Source of the DNA: UBA7672 sp964529555
GTDB lineage: Bacteria > Pseudomonadota > Alphaproteobacteria > Caulobacterales > Hyphomonadaceae
DNA length: 64,000 nucleotides
Direction: 5' to 3'
NCBI GenBank assembly: GCA_964529555.1
Contig: CAZGWV010000002.1
Coordinates: forward strand, 28,955-92,954
Positions 1 to 5,375 of the stretch are shown piece after piece. The first letter of the stretch is position 1. The number at the start of each line of letters is the position of its first letter. Position numbers and translations under genes: made by a program. Below the pieces are notes generated by a model. The model did not search any database. It was not told the DNA's origin and saw nothing but the letters and a program-made list of their open reading frames with translations.

Positions 1-301
1 CGAAGATATGCGATACCGGCCGCACAAGAGACTTGTAGGTTTCGAGACTTTGGATTTCGGGCTCGCTGTCCGTCACAAGCCCAGCCTCGATCAGCTCCGA
101 GCGGAAGGGCTCGAACGCCGCCAGGATTGCTGTCTCGGTTACATCGCCTTCGGCACCGAGGAAGCCTTCTGGAATCGGGATCGCATTGTAGTCGTCCTGC
201 GCGAGATCAAGAAAAATCCCCTGCCCCTCGCTGATGCAGAAATGAACGTTCGGACGGAGATACAGGCGCTTCGAGGAAATGGCGGGCAGCTCTGCGCTCA
301 T
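1..301 (-). CDS. Lasso peptide maturation protein B (McjB-like), N-terminal part, cut by window edge
   Basis: The minus strand from 301 is open to the window edge (100 codons seen, no stop). Residues 20-45 read HFCISEGQGIFLDLAQDDYN, the pattern of the PqqD-like RiPP recognition element at the start of proteobacterial lasso B proteins (a strand followed by FLDL-x3-D-x-Y). The RRE binds the precursor leader and the missing C-terminal part should be the transglutaminase-like leader peptidase. The start is fixed by an in-frame TAG four codons upstream of the ATG; no clear Shine-Dalgarno is visible. It lies 69 bp downstream of the sigma factor gene on the same strand and is separated from the cyclase gene by 2.6 kb, an unusual split of B and C. 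The assignment to the B family is my reading of the RRE and of the cyclase and precursors nearby; the catalytic half cannot be checked here. Confidence 0.85.
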   Translation of the reverse strand, partial: MSAELPAISSKRLYLRPNVHFCISEGQGIFLDLAQDDYNAIPIPEGFLGAEGDVTETAILAAFEPFRSELIEAGLVTDSEPEIQSLETYKSLVRPVSHIF

Positions 302-329
302 GGCAGTAGCCTAGCGCGTCGCCCGTCCT

Positions 330-351
330 ATTTCCTCGTCGTTCTGATGAA
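330..351 (-). promoter_or_regulatory. 22-bp element upstream of the B gene, shared with the cyclase upstream region
   Basis: Read on the minus strand this is TTCATCAGAACGACGAGGAA followed by AT. The identical 22 bases occur on the plus strand at 2813-2834, ahead of the cyclase gene. Both copies point toward the gene they precede. This copy sits 28 bp from the B start. A shorter relative (GAACGACGAGGAA) occurs near 13219 ahead of the GntR gene. It could be an operator, an mRNA element or a relic of duplication; function is not shown. Confidence 0.5.
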
Positions 352-370
352 AGCTTATGGTCCAGTCGCG

Positions 371-871
371 CTAGTCATCCGCGTCTGAAATCTGGCGCAT
401 CGCCAGAGCCATGTGCTTCTCGACCGTCTTCATACTCAATCCGAGTCGCCGTGCAATCTGAGCGTAGGTCAGCTCTTCGACCCTGTGCAGCAGGAAAATT
501 TCGCGCCGCCGCTCGGGCATGGCGTCAATCACTGCCATGACACGACCCAATCGCTCGGCGCCCATGACATAGCGTTCCGGATCAGCTGCCGCGTCCAAAA
601 CGTTCTTCCCTGCCTCGCTTGAAGTGAAGGTTGAACGGCTATCCTTCCGCCGAAGGCGGTCGATTGCAAGACAGCGCGCGACATGCCGTAGTAGGTTGTT
701 GAGCTTGGTGAGCTTTCCCTTTTGGGAACGCTCAAGAATTCGCACGAAAATATCTTGATACACATCTTCGGCATCCTGCGGGTCGAGGTAACGCACTGAG
801 CCTCGCAGCTTCGTGCGACGAGCGTGGTACGCGCGCAGAAGCTGCTCCTCCTGCTCTCTCTGGCTAGACAT
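371..871 (-). CDS. ECF (FecI-type) RNA polymerase sigma factor
   Basis: A 166-aa protein with the two-domain layout of ECF sigma factors. Region 2 (about residues 25-80) contains DAEDVYQDIFVRILER and a region 2.4-like RHVARCLAIDRLRRK. Region 4 (about 115-160) contains AMPERRREIFLLHRVEELTY followed by the helix-turn-helix AQIARRLGLSMKTVEKHM. The length is normal for the family. With the FecR protein (1613-2563) and the STN-containing TonB receptor (7618-10299) it forms a cell-surface signalling set, though the sigma and fecR genes are unusually separated by about 740 bp holding an XRE gene. Its predicted targets are the shared promoter-like elements near 2680, 10355 and 14175. The B gene follows on the same strand, so the two are probably cotranscribed. 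Confidence 0.9.
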   Translation of the reverse strand: MSSQREQEEQLLRAYHARRTKLRGSVRYLDPQDAEDVYQDIFVRILERSQKGKLTKLNNLLRHVARCLAIDRLRRKDSRSTFTSSEAGKNVLDAAADPERYVMGAERLGRVMAVIDAMPERRREIFLLHRVEELTYAQIARRLGLSMKTVEKHMALAMRQISDADD

Positions 872-1015
872 CCACTGCCCTCATCCTGGATCTGGGCATG
901 GCTCTGGACAACGACGTCTTCGGCAGAGTTGCGGCCCGAATGTGATGTCCTCGCGCCACGCATACGCTCCAGGAGTCTTCAAGGAGCAACGTTGTCGGAA
1001 TACCGGAAAAATGTC

Positions 1016-1032
1016 TACGCGAAAAATGCGTA
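1016..1032. promoter_or_regulatory. Inverted repeat, possible operator of the XRE genes
   Basis: TACGC-N7-GCGTA lies about 40 bp upstream of the relic XRE start and about 170 bp upstream of the intact XRE gene. XRE regulators often autoregulate through such sites. Arm length is only 5 bp, so this is tentative. Confidence 0.25.
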
Positions 1033-1068
1033 TAGTCAGCGGGTCGGTCCCAACGAATCGGCCCGACG

Positions 1069-1152
1069 ATGACCAAGACAGTCTTCACAGGCGCGCATAC
1101 GCACCTCGTCGAGGTGTTGCGTGAAGCTCGCAAGAACGCGAAGCTTACGCAA
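1069..1152 (+). pseudogene. Truncated duplicate of the XRE regulator gene
   Basis: The frame from ATG 1069 reads MTKTVFTGAHTHLVEVLREA then RKNAKLTQ. It aligns residue by residue with the first 28 residues of the intact XRE protein just downstream (MPNSLFTDAHKQLVDLLITA then RRRAKLTQ). After the KLTQ motif the similarity stops abruptly and the frame runs into unrelated codons and a TAA at 1228-1230, inside the intact gene. This is therefore the front end of a tandem paralogue that lost its helix-turn-helix. It is too short to bind DNA. Confidence 0.6.
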
Positions 1153-1198
1153 AAATTGGGTTTAATTACGCGGCCGTTCCTAGCTGGGCGGTCCGTGC

Positions 1199-1456
1199 AT
1201 GCCAAATTCTCTGTTCACAGATGCTCATAAGCAACTGGTCGATCTCCTGATCACGGCGCGCCGGCGCGCGAAACTAACACAAGCTGAGCTGGCGACGCTC
1301 ATCGGCAAGGATCAGAAGTTCATCTCGCTGATCGAGCGATCGCAGCGACGGGTGGATGTGTTGGAATTCTATGTGTTGGCGAAGGCTTTGAAGCTTGATC
1401 CGGTCAGATTCTATGCTGCGCTGGTAAAGCGATTGCCCGACGAAATTGAGATTTGA
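1199..1456 (+). CDS. XRE-family helix-turn-helix regulator
   Basis: An 85-aa single-domain DNA-binding protein. The XRE fold spans about residues 8-75: KLTQAELATLIGKDQKFISL followed by IERSQRRVDVLEFYVLAKAL, with the typical recognition helix QKFISLIE. It has no extra domain. The gene lies on the plus strand between the sigma and fecR genes, which are both on the minus strand, and next to a truncated copy of itself. It may regulate the lasso genes or itself; nothing in the sequence decides this. A GCCGGC-GCCGGC palindrome near 1567-1578 sits between its end and the converging fecR gene. Confidence 0.85.
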   Translation: MPNSLFTDAHKQLVDLLITARRRAKLTQAELATLIGKDQKFISLIERSQRRVDVLEFYVLAKALKLDPVRFYAALVKRLPDEIEI

Positions 1457-1612
1457 GAATAAGTTGGGTACGGGTCAGAGCAACCTCGAAGCCTCGAGCG
1501 ATTTCACTGATCCGGTTTCCAGATTCCAATCTGATCGCACGCGGTATGCCCGGAGCTTCTGACTAGGCCGGCGCCGGCAGGGCACAGCCAAGTTCAATCG
1601 AAGATCGACGAT

Positions 1613-2563
1613 TCAGTCGCTCAGGAGGTCAGCGTCCGGCTGCTTGGACACGTGCGCGTCCAGCAAGGCTGCGAGGGTCTCGATAGCGCGGTCTCGATCT
1701 TCAACTTGCAACCGAATGGTGACGCGCCGGTTAAGGAGGTCAGGCTTCTGAACTGAAAGCTTACGTTCGAAATAGCGATTGAAGTCCTCAATGACATCGC
1801 GGACGGCTGCGTTCTCATAGGTCACAATCCGCATGCGCCATTCGGACACCTGCTCGGTGGGAACCGGCACGGGGGCCGGAATGACGACCGTTGCAGAATA
1901 AGCTGCGGGGATTTCCAGAGACTGCCCGGCGACAAGATTGGCCAGGGCAAGCTCGGATCTGCCGGCATCTGCCTTGCAGATTTCGACTTTTCCCTCGCTT
2001 ACCGCAATTTGCAGCAGGCCATCCCGCTGGCGGACATTGAAGGCCGTGCCTACCGCGCGGATTTCGAACTCCCCGGCCTGCACGATAAAGGGCTTGTCTG
2101 GATTTGGCCTGACGGAAAACGACGCTTCGCCATCCGACAATGTCACGCGCCGTTCGGTATCAGTGATCTTGTAGGTCAAGTTGGAAGCCACGTTGACCGC
2201 AATGACGCTGCCATCCCGCATGGACTGAATCGTCTGCTGACCTGCGATCGTCCTGATCGCTGTATCGCGTGGGGAGAACATGGTGACGGTCGTGATACCC
2301 GCCAGAATCAGGACAACGACTGCAGCGGCGACGGGAAGCATGCGGCGCATACGGGCTTTCGTCGGTTCAGGCCCGCCTCCCTTCAGGATAGACAGACCAT
2401 CCCAAAGCTCACGCATCGCGTCGAGCGCCGCCAGATTCAGGGAGTCCGACTTCCAGGCCTCGAAAGCGGCGCGCTGCTCAACCAGCATGACGCCTGCCCG
2501 TTCTGCCGCGAACCACGCCGCAGCCTGATCCTGGCGGCTGGGTGTCTTTGGGTCAGACGTCAT
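1613..2563 (-). CDS. FecR-family anti-sigma factor / transmembrane signal transducer
   Basis: Inner-membrane regulator that couples an outer-membrane TonB receptor to a FecI-type sigma factor. The N-terminal cytoplasmic domain (about 10-65) has the DUF4880 pattern AAAWFAAERAGVMLVEQRAA and a Trp/Leu-rich second helix pair. One membrane helix follows at about 80-100 (PVAAAVVVLILAGITTVTMF). The periplasmic FecR domain (about 105-210) shows the family string FEIRAVGTAFNVR. The C-terminal part (about 255-310) resembles the small STN-like domain that contacts the receptor. I chose ATG 2563 because GGGAGGG lies 6 bp upstream; a TTG at 2578 is possible. It should act with the sigma factor at 371-871 and the receptor at 7618-10299. 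Confidence 0.9.
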   Translation of the reverse strand: MTSDPKTPSRQDQAAAWFAAERAGVMLVEQRAAFEAWKSDSLNLAALDAMRELWDGLSILKGGGPEPTKARMRRMLPVAAAVVVLILAGITTVTMFSPRDTAIRTIAGQQTIQSMRDGSVIAVNVASNLTYKITDTERRVTLSDGEASFSVRPNPDKPFIVQAGEFEIRAVGTAFNVRQRDGLLQIAVSEGKVEICKADAGRSELALANLVAGQSLEIPAAYSATVVIPAPVPVPTEQVSEWRMRIVTYENAAVRDVIEDFNRYFERKLSVQKPDLLNRRVTIRLQVEDRDRAIETLAALLDAHVSKQPDADLLSD

Positions 2564-2644
2564 TTTCGTCCCTCCCAACTCGCAGCTAGAGAAAGTCTGC
2601 GAGACACATAAGCCGGAAACGCCCCATAGAACAACGAAACCATT

Positions 2645-2710
2645 GGCGCGCGGGACAAACTTTTTCTGCTATGAAGAGGTAGGGTTTTTGCGCCTTTGCG
2701 CGGCTAAATA
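2645..2710 (+). promoter_or_regulatory. Promoter-like element, copy 1 (toward lasso cyclase)
   Basis: Contains GAGGTAGGG (2676-2684), exactly 13 bp of variable sequence, then GCGCGGCTAAA (2698-2708), with an A/T-rich stretch (AACTTTTTCTG) about 20 bp upstream of GAGGTAGGG. The same two blocks with the same 13-bp spacing occur on the minus strand just upstream of the TonB receptor gene and near 14146-14178. The layout suggests a promoter for the ECF sigma factor encoded here, reading toward the cyclase and the two precursors. The sigma assignment is inference. Confidence 0.5.
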
Positions 2711-2758
2711 GGATTCAACCCCGTCTCCTTCGTCGAAACGACGATAAGGCCGTTTGTG

Positions 2759-2777
2759 ATGGCGGCTTTGCCGCCAT
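2759..2777. promoter_or_regulatory. Perfect 8-bp hairpin in the leader upstream of the lasso cyclase
   Basis: ATGGCGGC-TTT-GCCGCCAT forms a perfect 8-bp stem with a 3-base loop between promoter-like copy 1 and the cyclase gene. It would be in the 5' untranslated region of that transcript. It could be an operator or an RNA stem; no T-run follows, so it is not a typical terminator. Confidence 0.35.
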
Positions 2778-2812
2778 TCGCGGCAAACAGATGACGCTGA
2801 GCGTTTACTCGC

Positions 2813-2834
2813 TTCATCAGAACGACGAGGAAAT
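2813..2834 (+). promoter_or_regulatory. 22-bp element upstream of the cyclase gene, identical to the one before the B gene
   Basis: Exact match of 22 bases to the minus-strand element at 330-351, oriented toward the cyclase gene 76 bp downstream. Two separately encoded partners of the lasso synthetase share it, which favours a common regulatory input over chance. Confidence 0.5.
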
Positions 2835-2910
2835 CGACAGGTCTTTGCTGTACCGTCGCGCAACGCTGCACTCTTCTGGGAGAGTTTCGCGGCCGCATTA
2901 GAGCTCGCTC

Positions 2911-4734
2911 ATGGATAGGTTCGTTGTCTTTATCTGCGACGACCGATCGCCCGCCGCCGCCGCACGGGTAGACGCCTGGACCAAGATTCTCACAGCGACA
3001 ACCTCCTCGTGGATCGAAGCATGTTCATCAGCTTCGCTAAGAGCGTTCGTCCTGCGGAGCCGACATGGCCAAACCAGATATTCAGTCGGCGCGGACGCGA
3101 CTGGCAGTGGACTCGTCATCGGAACGCTTTTCGAACGCGGATACAGTCGCCGCGGAGCCGTCAAGAATCTGGCGCCTGAAGTCATTCGAGCCCTTGCCGG
3201 ACCAGAGCCCTCTGATGCGGGTGCAAAATATTGGGGAGATTTCACTGCGATCTGGCGTGGTCATCAGGACAGAACCGCAAACATCTTTCGCGACCCGTGT
3301 GGTTCAACATCCTGTTTTCGGTTGCGAGCGCACAAGATCGACATTCTGTTTTCTCACTTGCCTGATGTGATCGCCCTCCCCGACATCGAGCTCTCAATCG
3401 ACTGGACATCTGTCCAAGCTTTCCTCGTCCACAACTACTTTATAACCCGACACACCGGCTTTCATGAGATTCGTGAGATTCTCCCTGGAGAGCAGGTTGC
3501 ATGCCCGGCGGAGGAACAACCCGCATCACGTTGGCCGTGGAATTCGGTTGAGATTGCTGCCCGTGCACAGAGGCTATCGTTCTCCGAGGCGATTGAAACG
3601 CTGCGACAAGTTACGAGAGATTGTTTTCAAGGCTGGGGCGCAGTCGGCGGAGACGTCGCTGTCCGACTATCCGGTGGATTGGATTCGTCGATCGTACTCG
3701 CGCTCGCGCGGCAATACTCTTCAGGGGCCGTGACAGCACTCCATGTTCGGGGCCGTGGATACGAAACCCAGGATCTCATCCACGCACATATCGCTGCCGA
3801 GCACGCAGGTGTGGAACTGCTGGAACTCGACCCGCCGGAAACTCTGTTCGACGTGTCTAGCTTTGCACGAAACCCTCTACTTCCACGACCATGCAGCCAG
3901 CTTCTCGGCGCCGCAGTGGACACTGCAATTGCGAATGCTTGTGATTCCCTCAACGCACAAAGCACGATGACAGGAAACGGCGGCGACAGCCTGTTTCTAC
4001 AGCGCGGCATGATCGAATCCGCGCTTGCGGATTACGTTCAGCTAAACGGCTTGGGACGTGATCTTGGTCGCATCGCCTATGAATGTGCGGTACTACAGCA
4101 AACCAGCGTTTGGTCGGTCTTCGGCAGACTAAGAACCTACCTGCCCGGACATCGGAGACCGCCCCCCTATCAATGGCTGGGCGAGTCATCACGAAGGCCT
4201 CGGGGGTCAGCGACACCGGCCTTTGAAGACATCCCTTCCGACTACGTAATGCATCCTTGCATGAGCGACGCAGGACGCCTTCCACCCTGCAAGGCGAGCC
4301 AAGTAACGAGCATCATCTCTCTTCGAAATTACTATTCCAGGTTGTCGCTCGGACTGAACTTCGAAGCGATCGAGCCATTCGTGTCACAGCCGATCGTCGA
4401 GTTCTGTCTGCAAACGCCCACGTACCTGTTTAGCCACGGCGCGATGGACCGCGCTTTGGAGCGCCATGCATTTGCGGAGCTGCTTCCGCCACAAATCGCA
4501 CGTCGGTTCCAGAAGGGCTTTATAAATCATCAAGTCCTTCACGACATGCAGAATCATATCGGCACGCTGCGTGAATTTCTGGCGGAAGGACAACTTGTGT
4601 CTCATGGCCTCACAGCGAAGGCGGCAGTGATCGCTCTATTCGAGGACGATCAACTTTTCCAGGGAACCAACCTTCCAACAATGCTAAATCTGCTGGCTGC
4701 AGAGGCTTGGCTGGCTACTGTCCCAAATCAGTGA
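2911..4734 (+). CDS. Lasso peptide macrolactam synthetase (asparagine-synthetase-like C protein)
   Basis: A 607-aa ATP-dependent cyclase that adenylates the ring Asp/Glu side chain of the lasso core and joins it to the core N-terminus. The N-terminal half (1-220) is a glutaminase-like fold without the nucleophilic Cys at residue 2, as in lasso cyclases. The synthetase half begins with the PP-loop SGGLDSS at about residues 254-260. The second nucleotide-binding motif TGNGGDSLF follows near residue 352. A C-terminal helical region completes the usual length (about 600 aa). It is followed on the same strand by the two precursors. The order C-A1-A2, with B elsewhere, differs from the common A-C-B order. 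Asparagine synthetase proper is excluded by the missing Cys2 and by the context. Confidence 0.93.
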   Translation: MDRFVVFICDDRSPAAAARVDAWTKILTATTSSWIEACSSASLRAFVLRSRHGQTRYSVGADATGSGLVIGTLFERGYSRRGAVKNLAPEVIRALAGPEPSDAGAKYWGDFTAIWRGHQDRTANIFRDPCGSTSCFRLRAHKIDILFSHLPDVIALPDIELSIDWTSVQAFLVHNYFITRHTGFHEIREILPGEQVACPAEEQPASRWPWNSVEIAARAQRLSFSEAIETLRQVTRDCFQGWGAVGGDVAVRLSGGLDSSIVLALARQYSSGAVTALHVRGRGYETQDLIHAHIAAEHAGVELLELDPPETLFDVSSFARNPLLPRPCSQLLGAAVDTAIANACDSLNAQSTMTGNGGDSLFLQRGMIESALADYVQLNGLGRDLGRIAYECAVLQQTSVWSVFGRLRTYLPGHRRPPPYQWLGESSRRPRGSATPAFEDIPSDYVMHPCMSDAGRLPPCKASQVTSIISLRNYYSRLSLGLNFEAIEPFVSQPIVEFCLQTPTYLFSHGAMDRALERHAFAELLPPQIARRFQKGFINHQVLHDMQNHIGTLREFLAEGQLVSHGLTAKAAVIALFEDDQLFQGTNLPTMLNLLAAEAWLATVPNQ

Positions 4735-4918
4735 ACGGGACGCGGTTCCGCATAGAGCCCGCTACTCAAGCGATCACCGATTGGAGACAGACCGGCTCTG
4801 GCCTGAAGGGCGATCTCCATTTGGTCGAAATATTCTGAATATATCTTCCCATCTTCGCGCGATCTCCGGCAGTCTCGTCAGGTCGCAATCGCGCGACGGT
4901 GAAATCAGGGAGTTCATT
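4735..4918 (+). other. Cyclase-precursor spacer with a small palindrome
   Basis: Short gap between the cyclase and precursor A1. It holds the palindrome ATATTC-T-GAATAT near 4829-4841 in an A/T-rich patch, a plausible promoter or operator for A1. An overlapping 37-codon frame from GTG 4731 is discussed among the rejected items. Confidence 0.3.
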
Positions 4919-5029
4919 ATGATCAAGCTCGGTCGCGTTTCGACGCAAACGAAGGGTGATCCGAAAATCGATCCCTTCGTCGAGGGTCCGATGGATCTGA
5001 GGCCGGGTTGGCAGTACCTGCCGACCTGA
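4919..5029 (+). CDS. Lasso peptide precursor A1
   Basis: A 36-aa precursor. Proposed leader (1-12) is MIKLGRVSTQTK, which has the LGxxxxxT-x-G pattern of alphaproteobacterial lasso leaders, with the conserved Thr at position -2. The 24-residue core starts at Gly1 and ends LPT. Residues 1-10 read GDPKIDPFVE and 16-20 RPGWQ. Shine-Dalgarno CAGGGAG lies 7 bp before the ATG, matching precursor A2. A longer in-frame start at TTG 4781 would give an 82-aa product but has no support from A2. The only acidic residue shared with A2 in the ring region is Glu10; Asp6 is not conserved. It lies directly after the cyclase gene. It is named as a lasso precursor from leader pattern, pairing with A2 and neighbours, not from core homology. 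Confidence 0.8.
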   Translation: MIKLGRVSTQTKGDPKIDPFVEGPMDLRPGWQYLPT

Positions 5030-5189
5030 TCGATGGAGTGGTCGAACAGGACGACTGGGCGGCCACTTTATCACTCTGCTGAACGGCCACAGAAATCGAA
5101 CATTCTATTTCTGACCATTCGCTTCGCCGGATTTGATGCACATGGTTCATCAGGACGGCGTGGACATTTCTGACTCATGGAGACAGATA

Positions 5190-5354
5190 GTGATCAATAT
5201 TGGCCGTATGACCAAGCTTACAAACGGCGATCCGCATGTTCCAGGCTTTGTCGAGGATCTCGTATCTTGCCGGCCGGGGTGGCAAATCCCTTGCCCCCGC
5301 CCCAGCAGCGAAATCGCCGCGCAGGTGGGGGACAAAGATCCGCGCAAGCTGTAA
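5190..5354 (+). CDS. Lasso peptide precursor A2, long two-cysteine core
   Basis: A 54-aa precursor paralogous to A1. The GTG start at 5190 follows GGAG by 7 bp and gives the leader MINIGRMTKLTN, the same 12-residue length as A1, with Thr at -2 and Gly at +1. The 42-residue core begins GDPHVPGFVED and shares with A1 G1, D2, P3, F8, V9, E10 and RPGWQ at 16-20. It has a long extra tail and two cysteines at core positions 15 and 23, which could form a disulfide locking the tail. Earlier in-frame starts (TTG 5133, ATG 5136) are possible but lack a good ribosome site. The stop is 21 bp from the stop of the converging isopeptidase gene. Confidence 0.8.
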   Translation: MINIGRMTKLTNGDPHVPGFVEDLVSCRPGWQIPCPRPSSEIAAQVGDKDPRKL

Positions 5355-5375
5355 AAGGCTTGCAGCATCGAGATT

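Noticed and set aside
8..388. Plus-strand 126-aa frame at the left edge.
   Set aside because: It is the antisense shadow of the lasso B gene, whose minus-strand frame shows clear RRE similarity.
4731..4844. A 37-codon frame from GTG overlapping the cyclase stop, ending KGDLHLVEIF, reminiscent of a third lasso core (GDLHLVE).
   Set aside because: No Thr at -2, no LGxxxxxT leader, a core of only nine residues with no tail, and no good ribosome site. The GD-x-H resemblance is probably chance or a decayed relic.
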